Shown here: positions 44,786 to 56,197 of the stretch, piece after piece
Numbering within the stretch: the stretch's first letter is position 1
Layout of the letters: the number at the start of each line of letters is the position of its first letter
Assembly (NCBI RefSeq): GCF_008000815.1
Contig: NZ_CP042806.1
Coordinates: 1,302,001-1,366,000 of the forward strand
Origin: Terriglobus albidus
GTDB lineage: Bacteria; Acidobacteriota; Terriglobia; Terriglobales; Acidobacteriaceae
Length of the DNA stretch: 64,000 nt
Direction of reading: 5' to 3'
Translations under genes and position numbers: made by a program
Notes under the pieces: generated by a model
The model's input: only the letters and a program-made list of their open reading frames with translations
Told to the model about the DNA's origin: nothing
Databases searched by the model: none

Positions 44786-45343
44786 ATGGGTTCGCCTGCC
44801 CTGCAACTCGGAATGCACCGCGAACTTATTGCCGACTTGGTTCTGGTGCGCAAGAACGAATGGGATGCGGTCTTCTCCGGGCTTGTCCAGGAACATGCGC
44901 GGCTGCTATATCGCATCGCCTATGCGGTGGTGAGAAATCAGCAGGATGCGGAAGACGCCGTGCAGGATGTCTTTCTCAAGGCCTATCGAGCCCAGCCCAA
45001 TCCGCAGGATGCACGTGCATATCTGGCGCGGGCGGCGTATCGGTCGGCTCTTGATAGGCTGCCGCGCAAGGACACCCGGGCCTTTGCTGAGCATGAGGAC
45101 TTTCCCGCAGGAATGGCATCCCAGGAGGATCTCGCCGCCGGATGGAGTGAGCAGCGACGGCTACATCGCCTGATCGATGCGTTGCCTGGAGAGCTGCGTC
45201 AGCCCCTGCTGCTGACAGCGATTGAAGGCCTCACCTCGCGTGAGGTTGCTGCCATATTAGGTATTCCCGAGGGCACGGTGAGAACGCGTGCACAGCGGGC
45301 AAGGGAAGAGCTTCGGAAACGATTGGAAAGGAGGAAGGTGTGA
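44786..45343 (+). CDS. ECF-type RNA polymerase sigma factor
   Basis: A 185-residue sigma-70 family protein. The start at 44786 is preferred for its AAGGGA site; a GTG at 44768 is in frame. Region 2 covers about residues 35-80 (LYRIAYAVVRNQQDAEDAVQDVFLKAYR), which binds core enzyme and the -10 element. Region 4 covers about residues 125-180 (LPGELRQPLLLTAIEGLTSREVAAILGI, GTVRTRAQRAREELRK), which reads the -35 element. Regions 1 and 3 are absent, as in ECF factors. The stop overlaps the next start (TGATG), so it is co-translated with a single-helix membrane protein that may hold it inactive. Confidence 0.93.
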   Translation: MGSPALQLGMHRELIADLVLVRKNEWDAVFSGLVQEHARLLYRIAYAVVRNQQDAEDAVQDVFLKAYRAQPNPQDARAYLARAAYRSALDRLPRKDTRAFAEHEDFPAGMASQEDLAAGWSEQRRLHRLIDALPGELRQPLLLTAIEGLTSREVAAILGIPEGTVRTRAQRAREELRKRLERRKV

Positions 45344-45867
45344 TGGAAGAACTGGACGATCTGCTTCGCCGTGAAGCGAACGCAGAGCCGCTGCATGGAT
45401 TCGAAGAACGCATCCTGCATCGTGTTGCCTCGCAACGGGACCGCCGATCCTTGTGGGTGTGGGCAGTTGGAGCGGCTGCGATCTGTGCCGCGGGCATTGT
45501 GATCTGGACGGCGCGGTCTCCCAAACCGCTCGAGCAAAAGCCTGCTATCACAATCGTTCAATCGCCGGCGGAAGGCACTCTTGTGTCTTTGCCGATGAAG
45601 CCGTTGCCATCGCCATCAGCGCCTTCCCGTCATGTTCGGAAAGACCGTCCCGCGCTTGGCCCAGTTATCACCACTGCCACCGAAGAGAAGCTTCCCAAGC
45701 TCGATGTCTTTCCTTCACCTGTAGAAGACACGCCGGAACGTCGCATGCTTGCCGCCTTGTCCGATCCCCGTGTGGCCGAGGCGGCCGCCGATCTTAAACA
45801 ACGGCAGGAAGAGCCGATCGAGATTGCTGAAATTCACATTGCACCATTACCCGAGGAGCCCCGATGA
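45343..45867 (+). CDS. Single-pass membrane protein, putative anti-sigma factor
   Basis: A 174-residue protein beginning at the ATG that overlaps the sigma stop, with AAGGAGGA seven bases upstream. Residues 1-30 are charged and start MEELDDLLRREANAEPLHGFEERI, a pattern often seen before the membrane helix of anti-sigma-like proteins. One membrane helix lies near residues 40-60 (VWAVGAAAICAAGIVIW). The outer part is Pro/Ser-rich and unassigned. I see no zinc-type HxxxCxxC motif. The role as anti-sigma factor is inferred from gene order and topology. Confidence 0.6.
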   Translation: MEELDDLLRREANAEPLHGFEERILHRVASQRDRRSLWVWAVGAAAICAAGIVIWTARSPKPLEQKPAITIVQSPAEGTLVSLPMKPLPSPSAPSRHVRKDRPALGPVITTATEEKLPKLDVFPSPVEDTPERRMLAALSDPRVAEAAADLKQRQEEPIEIAEIHIAPLPEEPR

Positions 45868-46430
45868 TTCGCCGACTCAAATCTTGCACTCTTCTTCTAG
45901 TTGTTGTTCTTATGCTCTCCAGCGCCGCTTCCGCACAGGAGACAGCGGCCAAAGACGCTGCTCCATCCGGACCATCGGTGCGCCATCTGCTGAAGTTTGT
46001 CGTGAAAGAACTTGAGGGTGGGAAGGTGATCAACAGCCGTGAGTATTCGACTTATCTGGCGGGCGGTTCGAAGGAAACGGCAGGAACGTCCTCGATTCGC
46101 ACCGGCAGTAAGGTGCCGATTCCTGTCAGCTACGAGCCGAAGCAGCCAAACTTTGCGCAGATAACGTACATCGATATCGGTGTGAATATCGATATCCGCG
46201 GAGACCGCGTCGAAGACGGCAAGCTTTACTGTTTCATCAAGGCTGAGATCACCAGTATCGACACCAGCGCTAGCGCTGAAAGCAGCACCTTTCCCAAGGT
46301 CGTCCGGCAGAACGTCTGGAACTCTCCTGTCTTTGCGCCGCTCGGCAAGCCAATCACACTCTTCTCGTCCGACGATGTCGCCTCGAAGCGCACCATGCAA
46401 CTGGAGCTGACTGCAACCGAGGTCAAATAG
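45864..46430 (+). CDS. Exported protein of unknown function in the sigma operon
   Basis: A 188-residue protein with a signal peptide (residues 1-24, cleavage near ASAQ). It starts by an ATGA overlap with the previous stop, so three genes are translationally coupled. The mature part is beta-rich: GGKVINSREYSTYLAGG, TGSKVPIPVSYE, TYIDIGVNIDIRG, then QNVWNSPVFAPLGKPITLFSSDD and MQLELTATEVK. The pattern of a VGVNIDI strand followed by a W and a PLGKP turn loosely recalls the end of secretin beta-domains, but this is not a firm assignment. Similar small proteins are common in acidobacteria. The substrate or partner is unknown. Confidence 0.7.
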   Translation: MIRRLKSCTLLLVVVLMLSSAASAQETAAKDAAPSGPSVRHLLKFVVKELEGGKVINSREYSTYLAGGSKETAGTSSIRTGSKVPIPVSYEPKQPNFAQITYIDIGVNIDIRGDRVEDGKLYCFIKAEITSIDTSASAESSTFPKVVRQNVWNSPVFAPLGKPITLFSSDDVASKRTMQLELTATEVK

Positions 46431-46431
46431 C

Positions 46432-46463
46432 AAAAAAATGGCGGCTGCTTAATCGCAGCCGCC
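46432..46463 (-). terminator. Intrinsic terminator for the receptor gene on the minus strand
   Basis: GGCGGCTGC (46440-46448) and GCAGCCGCC (46455-46463) form a nine-base stem; on the minus strand it is followed by a run of seven U (46438-46432). On the plus strand the U-run is missing, so it mainly serves the minus-strand gene. Confidence 0.85.
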
Positions 46464-46482
46464 GTCAGGAGACCACCTCAGT

Positions 46483-49400
46483 TTAGAAGCGGTATTTCAA
46501 TGCGAATTGAAGCTGCCGTTGCTGCGACCGGGTGCTCTGGATGAAACCGAACGATGCCGGTGAAGAAGCGCTGCGGCCCGGGTTGTTGTAGCTGGAGATA
46601 TTGCCGACGTTATACGCGTCGACACGGAACTGCAGCTCGTGCGACTCGTAGATTGGGAAGGTCTTGAAGCCCGCCGCATCGATTCCGCGGAAGCCGGGCG
46701 AACGCTCCGATCCGATGCCGGCGTTACCGTAGGTTCCCAGTGCAGGTACGCCGTAGGCGCAGACGCCGTTATCAACACCCGGCGTGGTGCAGGGCGTTGC
46801 CGATGGATCATTACCCCACCAGCCGTAGAAGCCGGCGCCGGTGTTCGGAGGAAGGAAGCGTGCATTCGTCCGCTTCAGTGCGCGGTAGTGGTTGGCGCGT
46901 CCGGTCGACTGGTTCGTGCCTGCCATGTTGTTTGCCTGAATCGTGATCGGGAAGCCGGAGTACAGCGTGGCGTTGCCCGCGACCTTCCATCCGCCCACGG
47001 CCAGATCCAGCAGGCGGTTCATGTTGCGGCCGAAGTGCTGTCCGCGGCCGAAGGGCATTTCGACGACCCAGGTAGAGGTCAGGTTGTTCCGGATGTCGAA
47101 TCCCGCCGGACCGTACTCCGCACGCAGGTCATAGGCATTCTGCGGATAGTTTGCTCCGCCCGAGATATTGGACGGTGCGGCATACCCCTGTGCATTGGTC
47201 AGGTTCTTCGAGTAGGTGTAGTTCAGGGTGAAGGTAACCCCGCGGCTGGCACGCTTACGGTAGATCGCTTCAGCGGCGTTGTAGTTCTGCATGCCCTCGT
47301 GATCGAACAGCGTGACCGTGCCGGTCTGTCCTGCCAGCGAGAAGTAAGGCGCTACTTCTGTCGTCGTGCCCGTGTTGGTCTGCTTCAACTGGTTGATGTT
47401 GCGCAGATTCAACAAGCGGTTTCCGATGTTGCCGACGTAGGCGAACATGACGGTCTGCGTGTTGCTGATCTGGTACTCCACGGCGAGGTCGAACGACGGC
47501 ACGAATGAGGGCCGCAGGTCGTCACGCCAGATGTTGTAGTTGGTGGCAGTGTTGACTGCCGATGCATTCGCAAAGCCACTTGCGGGGTTGACGATGGTGC
47601 CTCCCGAGGTTGTTGTCGGGACGGTTGCTGTTGCTGCAGCAGTATTCACATAAGGGCGATTGGTGAGGTGGTTCACGAACTGGTTGAAGTCCATGAACGT
47701 GGTGCTGGCGAACCCTCCACGTATGACGGTGCGGTTGTTGACCTGCCAGGCAAAGCCGAAGCGCGGATCGAACTGTCCATAGAACGGGTTGTAGAGAGCA
47801 CGGTTATTTCCGTTCTGACCTGCAAGACGCAATTGGCCGGTGGCGACGTCAACCTTCGCCATGCGGTTCTGCACCTCATAGAACGGAGTGTCGTACTCGT
47901 ACCGCAGACCCAGGTTGAGGGTCAGCTTGTCGGTGATGCGCCAGTCGTCCTGGAAAAAGTAGGCAGAGCGCCACTGGCGTCCGCCGCGGCGTCCAAGGCT
48001 ACCAACGCTGATCGAAGATCCAGAGCTGTAGCCGAGTACGAAGTCGGCATAGTCATATCCGTTCGGTTTGCCGATGCGTGGATTTCCCGTGTAGAGACCG
48101 TTGTAGTTGAAGTTGCCCAGAGCTCCGGCGGGATTTGCCTGGAAGTTGTTCTGGTACCACACCCACTGCAAGCCCGCTTTGAACAGATGCCGTCCGTGCT
48201 GGATGGACAGCGTGTCGTCGTACTCGTAGTTGTTATTCAGTGCCAGGCGTCCGCTGCCGGTCGTTCCCAGCGAGGTTGTCGGGCTGGATGCTGACTGCGT
48301 TCCGGTAAACGACTGCTGTGTGAAACCGGGGATGGTCTGCACGAATGAGGTCGCAATGCCGACCAGGCTGTCGCCTTTCGTACCGAACACGCCGGTGTAG
48401 TCGATGTTGTAGCTGTTATAGGCCATCCGCGTGAAGCCGCCGCGGAACTCATTCACGATCGCCGGGGAAAAGGTATGAGTATAGCTTGCGGCGTAGCTGG
48501 CAAACGGAAACTCTGAGATCAGCGGAAGCACTACACCCATGCCCTGGTTGTTGCTTCCAGAGCGTGCGCGGCCATAGGAGATGCGAGCAAAGACTGCGTC
48601 GTTCTCGCCGATCTTGTAATCGACCTTCAGATCGCCCTGGTCGTTACGATCGAGCGCCTTGATCGCGGTTCCGGAGTAGTTCTGATACACGCCATCAGGA
48701 GCGGTGGAGGCGCGGTTCGGCAGCGGATACAGCTCAGGATGAGCAAAGAGGTAGGCTGCTACAGGATTGTTGATCGGCAGCTTGTTGTTGGTAAACGCAG
48801 CGTAGTTGTTCTGCGAGTCGTAGAGCTGGCCGTAGGAGGTTCCGAGCAGTGAAGAGAAATCACCGCTCCTGAAGGCGGCTGGAGCCACGCTGTAGATTGG
48901 AATCGAAGAACTGGGTTTGCGGTATCCGGCATAGTCGCCGAAGAAGAACAGCCGGTCGCGTACGATGCGTCCGCCAAGAGAGGCGCCGAAGGTCTGCTGC
49001 GTGTACTTCGTTCGAGCCGTGGGTGCGCTGCCCGGCGTGACACGCTTGTTGCTCCAGGTGTTGGCGTCCTGGTTCCAGTTCTGCAGGTAGTCATAGACGC
49101 TGCCGTGGAAGCGATTGCTGCCGCTCTTCAACACCGTCAGAATCTGGCCGCCGGTGCCGAAGCCGAACTCGGCAGCGGGGCTGGTGCTCACTACAGTGAC
49201 CTGTTGAATTGCGTCAGGGCTCGGGTTGTAGCCGGGCAGGCCGAAAGCGTTGGAGAAGTTGGCGCCGCTGTCGAAGAACTGAATTCCGTCCAGCGTGTAG
49301 TTGTTGGTGATCATGCGATTGCCGTTGATACTCGGCGCTGTAGCGACACTCTGCTGGCGGACACCGGAGTTGTTCGGGCTACCTGTCGCGCCATTCCACT

Positions 49401-49911
49401 GGTTCTGGTTGGTCAGCGCGATGCCGGGCATGAACTGCGTCAACTGGGTAAAGTTACGCCCGTTTACCGGAATGTTGTCGACTGTGGTGGCGTCCACCAC
49501 GGCGTTGATGGTTCCGTTCTCCGCGTTCAGTAGCGGCACCTCGGTCGTCACCTGCACCTGCAGGGTGTCTCCAACGGTCAGACGGCCATCTACTTTGAGC
49601 TGCTGATTGGTTTCCAGAGTGAATGGACCAACCTGGTAGCGATTAAAACCCTGTGCTTCAACAACGACCTGGTACGAACCGATCTGCAGGAAGCGGATCG
49701 AGTAAACGCCTTCCTGGTTCGTGGTCGATTTGGTGGCGACATTGGTGTCGCGGTTGATGGCAGTCACTGAGGCGTTCGGAATCACGGCGCCTGACGCATC
49801 AGTCACTGTGCCTCCAATTGCACCCGAAGAAGACTGCGCAAGAGCAGTAGCGCCGGCCAGGCTGCAGCACAGCGCCAGGAAGATCAGCTTCATGCGATTC
49901 AGTAGTTGCAT
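46483..49911 (-). CDS. TonB-dependent receptor, Oar-like
   Basis: A 1142-residue outer-membrane protein. The ATG at 49911 follows a GGGGGT site and opens a signal peptide (MQLLNRMKLIFLALCCSLAG, cleavage near ALAQ); the frame is open to 49977. The carboxypeptidase-regulatory-like domain lies at about residues 30-110 (GAIGGTVTDASGAVIPNASV). Plug-like parts are VDNIPVNGRNFTQLTQFMPG, VTVVSTSPAAEFGFGTGGQI and SGSNRFHGSVYDYLQN. The barrel ends QLQFALKYRF. It is divergent from an exported glycosidase-like gene with a palindromic site between, which hints that the two handle the same substrate. Confidence 0.92.
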   Translation of the reverse strand: MQLLNRMKLIFLALCCSLAGATALAQSSSGAIGGTVTDASGAVIPNASVTAINRDTNVATKSTTNQEGVYSIRFLQIGSYQVVVEAQGFNRYQVGPFTLETNQQLKVDGRLTVGDTLQVQVTTEVPLLNAENGTINAVVDATTVDNIPVNGRNFTQLTQFMPGIALTNQNQWNGATGSPNNSGVRQQSVATAPSINGNRMITNNYTLDGIQFFDSGANFSNAFGLPGYNPSPDAIQQVTVVSTSPAAEFGFGTGGQILTVLKSGSNRFHGSVYDYLQNWNQDANTWSNKRVTPGSAPTARTKYTQQTFGASLGGRIVRDRLFFFGDYAGYRKPSSSIPIYSVAPAAFRSGDFSSLLGTSYGQLYDSQNNYAAFTNNKLPINNPVAAYLFAHPELYPLPNRASTAPDGVYQNYSGTAIKALDRNDQGDLKVDYKIGENDAVFARISYGRARSGSNNQGMGVVLPLISEFPFASYAASYTHTFSPAIVNEFRGGFTRMAYNSYNIDYTGVFGTKGDSLVGIATSFVQTIPGFTQQSFTGTQSASSPTTSLGTTGSGRLALNNNYEYDDTLSIQHGRHLFKAGLQWVWYQNNFQANPAGALGNFNYNGLYTGNPRIGKPNGYDYADFVLGYSSGSSISVGSLGRRGGRQWRSAYFFQDDWRITDKLTLNLGLRYEYDTPFYEVQNRMAKVDVATGQLRLAGQNGNNRALYNPFYGQFDPRFGFAWQVNNRTVIRGGFASTTFMDFNQFVNHLTNRPYVNTAAATATVPTTTSGGTIVNPASGFANASAVNTATNYNIWRDDLRPSFVPSFDLAVEYQISNTQTVMFAYVGNIGNRLLNLRNINQLKQTNTGTTTEVAPYFSLAGQTGTVTLFDHEGMQNYNAAEAIYRKRASRGVTFTLNYTYSKNLTNAQGYAAPSNISGGANYPQNAYDLRAEYGPAGFDIRNNLTSTWVVEMPFGRGQHFGRNMNRLLDLAVGGWKVAGNATLYSGFPITIQANNMAGTNQSTGRANHYRALKRTNARFLPPNTGAGFYGWWGNDPSATPCTTPGVDNGVCAYGVPALGTYGNAGIGSERSPGFRGIDAAGFKTFPIYESHELQFRVDAYNVGNISSYNNPGRSASSPASFGFIQSTRSQQRQLQFALKYRF

Positions 49912-50055
49912 TCGACCCCCATAGATAAAGCCGCGCATTCCGGTGATCGATATCATCCGGCTCAGCGAAATAAACACTAAAAGTGATCGATTTCCGTTGA
50001 AGTGTGCAGCATAGACGCACGGTAACCCGTCGTTTAGTCACAAAGCAATAATTAT

Positions 50056-50090
50056 TTGTCGACAATTTGCATTTTTTATATCGACAATTG
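50056..50090. promoter_or_regulatory. TTGTCGACAA palindrome and half-site in a divergent promoter region
   Basis: A perfect palindrome TTGTCGACAA (50056-50065) is followed, 25 bases on centre-to-half-site, by TCGACAATTG (50081-50090), which repeats one arm. The gap separates the minus-strand receptor gene and the plus-strand glycosidase-like gene. TTGTnnACAA sites are typical of GntR-family regulators with an FCD domain; no such regulator is encoded in this window. Confidence 0.45.
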
Positions 50091-50113
50091 TTTATGGGAT
50101 ACTCCAAAGGCCT

Positions 50114-52528
50114 ATGAGACGAATCACTTTCCTTGCCGCATGTCTTTCGGTGTGCACCGGCTGCGCATTGGCGTACGCGACGGCCGCCGTTCCTGTCCGT
50201 TCTACGGTTGTCGCCCGCCCGCAGACACCAGTCGAGGCAAAGGCGATTGAGATGCTGCGTGAGGAGTCGGGCAGGCATAGCCGGACGTCTCTGGAGTTCG
50301 CAGAGAAACTACCTTCACGTTCCAGCAATCCCGTACTGCTCATCGCCACGCGGCAACAGGTCTCCACACTTCTTCCCGCCGATTTGCAGACCTCATGGCA
50401 ACAAACTCTCTCCCGGCTTGACCCCTCATCGGCCTCGGAAGGTTATCTGGTGGCGCCGCTTCGTTGGAAGAGCATGCCATTTCTGGTGATTGCCGGGAAC
50501 GATGCACGCGGCGAGCTGTTCGGTATTGGCTGGCTACTGCGTCAGCTGGCAGGCAGCGATGTGGCTGCGATCTTCACGACGAAAGCCTTCTTCACCGCAC
50601 CGGAGAAGCCTGTTCGCGGCTATCAGATCGGCTATCGGATGAAGAACAACACCTACGATGCCTGGACGCTGCCGCAGTTTGAACAGCAACTGCGCGATCT
50701 GGCTGTCTTCGGCATGAACACCATGCAAGTGGTGGCTCCGGTTTCGGACGATGCCCTCACCAGTCCTCTCTATCCTGCTCCGGCACTGGAGACTGTAATC
50801 GGCCTTTCGCGTATGAGCGCGGCATACGGCCTGCGTTTCGACCTCTACTATCCTGAGCTCAGAAGAGACTACGGCCGTGCGCAGGATCAGGACGATGAGC
50901 TGAAAGACTTTGAAGCACTGGTGCGTCAACTTCCCCAGGTCGATTCGCTCCACATTCCCGGTGGTGACCCGGGCCGTACGCCTCCCGAGCTTCTCTTTCC
51001 TCTCGTAGAGCGGGAGGCCGGGATCCTTCATCGCTATCATCCTGGCGCAACCATCTGGATCTCCGGGCAAGGTTTCGATGCTCAACGTTATGAGACCTTC
51101 TATCGCCTGCTGCAGCAGAAGCCTTCATGGCTGACCGGCGTCTTCTTCGGGCCGCAGTCGCGTGACGGTCTGCCGATACAGCGCCAACGGATTCCTCGTG
51201 AGATCGCACTCGAGTTCTATCCCGATATTGCACATACGATGCACGCACAGTTTCCCGTGCCGCAGTGGGACCCGATCTTTGCACTCACCGAAGGCCGTGA
51301 GCCTATCTGTCCGCGCCCTGCGGGCTTCACAGCTATCTACCGCCACTTCGCTCCATTGCACTCCGGTTTCATGCTGTATTCCGAGGGAGTCAATGACGAT
51401 GTGAACAAGTTTCTGTGGGCGCAGTGGGGCTGGTCTTCTGCGTCTTCCGCTCATCAGACACTGACGCAGTACGCTCACTACTTCCTGCATGCATCGAGTG
51501 CTCAGATGGCAGAACAGACCGCTTCTGCCATCGAAGATCTGGAACGGAACTGGAGCGGTCCACTCCTCGCCAACACGCATATTCCCGATACACTTGCGGA
51601 GCTTCGCCGCATACAGCAGCCTATGGAGAGCGGGTGGCGCTGGAAGTCGCTACTCTATCGTGCTGTCTACGATGCGTACGTCCAGCAGAAGCGCAAGCGA
51701 GAGGTGAGCGCGGAGCAAGAAGCCTATGCGGCGCTTGCGGGTTCGGGCAGCAGTGAAGAGATTGCCAACCGCGCGCGCACAGCGCTTGCGTCCAGCACAC
51801 CTTCGGCGACGGAAGTTGAGCTGCACCGGGAGCTCTTCCAGCTTGCAGACGAGCTCTTTCATGAAGCAGGGTTGCAGCTCAGCGTCTCCCGTTATCAGGC
51901 ATCCAACTGGGAGCGCGGCGCGAACCTCGATCGTGCTGATACACCGCTCAACGATCGTGTCTGGATCGAGTCCGAGATCGGCAAAGCGATGCAGCAGGCA
52001 TCTGAACAAGAACGTATCCAGCGCCTGCATCAACTCGCGCACGCCACAAGCGTGCAGGCCGGAACACTGTATGACGACCTCGGCAATCCCTCCGCGGAAC
52101 CCCATTTAGTGCGCGGTAGGGGATGGCGACAGGACCCGGAGCTCTATGAAACCGCGATCGACGGCATCGCCGACCAGACCCTGGAGCATGGATGGAAGTT
52201 CTCCTGGCTGAGCTATGCAGAGACTCTCTATGAGACGCCACTGCGGATGCACTACGATCACCTGCAAACCGGTTGCCCTTATCGTCTCCGCGTCGTCTAC
52301 GCCGGCGAGGAGTATCACCTGCCCATGCGACTCATCGCAAACGGAAGTACTGAGCTGCAGCCATACCGTCTGCGCGCTACGAACCCCGAAGTTGTCGAGT
52401 ACGAGCTCAACCCCGCGATTACGGCTCGCGGAAACCTGGACCTCGCATGGAATCGTCCTGGTGGAGCCGGAGGAGGCGGTCGAGGAGGCCAGATCGCTGA
52501 GGTGTGGTTGATTCCATGTGCGCAATAA
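50114..52528 (+). CDS. Exported putative glycoside hydrolase with GH67N/GH20b-like N-terminal domain
   Basis: An 804-residue protein with a signal peptide (residues 1-24; the Cys in CTGCAL could also be a lipid site). Residues about 90-160 resemble the alpha/beta domain found before GH20 and GH67 barrels (FLVIAGNDARGELFGIGWLLRQL). A barrel-like core follows: GYQIGYRMKNNTYDAW, FGMNTMQVVAP, DSLHIPGGDPGRTPPELLFP, HPGATIWISGQGF, LEFYPDIAHTMHAQFPVPQWD and MLYSEGVNDDVNKFLWAQWGW. The D and E residues of GGDPG and YSEGVNDD are candidates for the active site. The C-terminus is beta-rich and ends in a Gly-rich stretch before QIAEVWLIP. I do not recognise the exact family; alpha-glucuronidase-like activity is only one possibility. 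It is divergent from a TonB-dependent receptor. Confidence 0.7.
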   Translation: MRRITFLAACLSVCTGCALAYATAAVPVRSTVVARPQTPVEAKAIEMLREESGRHSRTSLEFAEKLPSRSSNPVLLIATRQQVSTLLPADLQTSWQQTLSRLDPSSASEGYLVAPLRWKSMPFLVIAGNDARGELFGIGWLLRQLAGSDVAAIFTTKAFFTAPEKPVRGYQIGYRMKNNTYDAWTLPQFEQQLRDLAVFGMNTMQVVAPVSDDALTSPLYPAPALETVIGLSRMSAAYGLRFDLYYPELRRDYGRAQDQDDELKDFEALVRQLPQVDSLHIPGGDPGRTPPELLFPLVEREAGILHRYHPGATIWISGQGFDAQRYETFYRLLQQKPSWLTGVFFGPQSRDGLPIQRQRIPREIALEFYPDIAHTMHAQFPVPQWDPIFALTEGREPICPRPAGFTAIYRHFAPLHSGFMLYSEGVNDDVNKFLWAQWGWSSASSAHQTLTQYAHYFLHASSAQMAEQTASAIEDLERNWSGPLLANTHIPDTLAELRRIQQPMESGWRWKSLLYRAVYDAYVQQKRKREVSAEQEAYAALAGSGSSEEIANRARTALASSTPSATEVELHRELFQLADELFHEAGLQLSVSRYQASNWERGANLDRADTPLNDRVWIESEIGKAMQQASEQERIQRLHQLAHATSVQAGTLYDDLGNPSAEPHLVRGRGWRQDPELYETAIDGIADQTLEHGWKFSWLSYAETLYETPLRMHYDHLQTGCPYRLRVVYAGEEYHLPMRLIANGSTELQPYRLRATNPEVVEYELNPAITARGNLDLAWNRPGGAGGGGRGGQIAEVWLIPCAQ

Positions 52529-52532
52529 ATGA

Positions 52533-52556
52533 AAGGGCCGCCTGAGTGCGGCCCTT
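52533..52556 (+). terminator. Terminator-like hairpin after the glycosidase-like gene
   Basis: AAGGGCCGC (52533-52541) pairs with GCGGCCCTT (52548-52556) around a six-base loop; the A and T flanks let it work in both directions. It lies between convergent genes. Confidence 0.75.
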
Positions 52557-52578
52557 CGTTGCTCGTGCTGCGCCATGA

Positions 52579-52785
52579 TCAGGCGGTCTTGCGGAGCCGA
52601 TTCACCGATGCTTTGGAATCCTCACGGCGGTCTTCGCTAATCTCTTCTGCATGATGGGTAACGAAGCGCCGTTCTTCCTCGGCGCTCAGGCCAAGGTCTT
52701 CGATTGCCTGCTCTTCATCCAGATCGCTCTCCGCAACATCGACATTCGGCTGTGTCGGGATGTGGAGCGTTCTATGAATTGCCAT
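52579..52785 (-). CDS. Small acidic protein downstream of valS
   Basis: A 68-residue protein, rich in Glu, Asp and Arg, with no signal or membrane helix (ESDLDEEQAIEDLGLSAEEERRF). I do not recognise a family. It is likely real because an exact AAGGAGG site lies five bases before the ATG. That site is inside the 3' arm of a perfect 14-base hairpin (52789-52824), so its translation is probably controlled. The gene begins 48 bases after the valS stop and may be read from the valS transcript. Helix-forming, acidic small proteins of this type can be stress proteins, but that is a guess. Confidence 0.7.
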   Translation of the reverse strand: MAIHRTLHIPTQPNVDVAESDLDEEQAIEDLGLSAEEERRFVTHHAEEISEDRREDSKASVNRLRKTA

Positions 52786-52788
52786 TGC

Positions 52789-52824
52789 GTCCTCCTTGGG
52801 CGATATAGGACGCCCAAGGAGGAC
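52789..52824 (-). promoter_or_regulatory. Hairpin hiding the ribosome-binding site of the small acidic protein gene
   Basis: On the minus strand GTCCTCCTTGGGCG (52824-52811) pairs perfectly with CGCCCAAGGAGGAC (52802-52789) around an eight-base loop. The 3' arm holds the AAGGAGG used by the gene at 52785, and the 5' arm holds CCTCCTT. There is no U-run after it, so it is a better match to translation control than to a terminator for valS. Confidence 0.7.
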
Positions 52825-52833
52825 AATACGTTG

Positions 52834-55575
<2,742 letters not shown>

Positions 55576-55696
55576 GTCTATTTCCGGCGTGGCGCATGTT
55601 TGTGTGCACCATGAAGCGCACAGGGCCAAAGTTCAATTTTAGTACGAGCCGCCGGTGCTCACGGTAGAATCGGGTGCACCGCCAGGAGTGGATCTC

Positions 55697-56197
55697 ATGC
55701 GTCGTCTACCGATTCTTGCTGCCGTTTCGCTACTATCCATCTCCGCTGCCGTGGCACATGCCCGCAGCTCTGAAGATCGTGCGGGAGTTGGAAACCAGAT
55801 TGTTGTGGAAGAAGACCAGACCGTTGGCGATATTGCCTGTGCTTTCTGCGACGTTGTTGTGCACGGACGCGTCACCGGGGATGTCGCGATTGCCTTCGGC
55901 AAGCTGCAGGTCGATGGCGGCAAATCCATCTCAGGCGATGTGGCCGCGTTTGCTACCCCCATTACGCTGGAGGAGGGGTCCAGCATCGGGGGCGATCTTG
56001 CGACGATTGGCGGGAACTACACGGAAAAAGGCGCAACGGTCCACGGAGACCGCCTTATCTCGTCCAGCCCGCTCTGGATCCTGATTCCGCTGGCGCCGAT
56101 CCTCTTCTTCGCTGGCCTGATCTGGCTGTTGATCAGCACCATTCGTAATCGGACTCCGATGCCGCCGCCTTATCCAGGGCGTTATCAGAGGATGTAG
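55697..56197 (+). CDS. Exported single-anchor protein with bactofilin-like strand repeats
   Basis: A 166-residue protein from the ATG at 55697, which has AGGAG eight bases upstream and a signal peptide ([20 protein letters not shown]). The centre has short repeated strands ([41 protein letters not shown] and so on, in pieces of about 12 residues) like the beta-solenoid of polymer-forming proteins. One membrane helix lies near residues 125-148 ([21 protein letters not shown]), so the solenoid would face the periplasm. The last 13 bases overlap the convergent hslU gene. Function is unknown. Confidence 0.7.
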   Translation: MRRLPILAAVSLLSISAAVAHARSSEDRAGVGNQIVVEEDQTVGDIACAFCDVVVHGRVTGDVAIAFGKLQVDGGKSISGDVAAFATPITLEEGSSIGGDLATIGGNYTEKGATVHGDRLISSSPLWILIPLAPILFFAGLIWLLISTIRNRTPMPPPYPGRYQRM

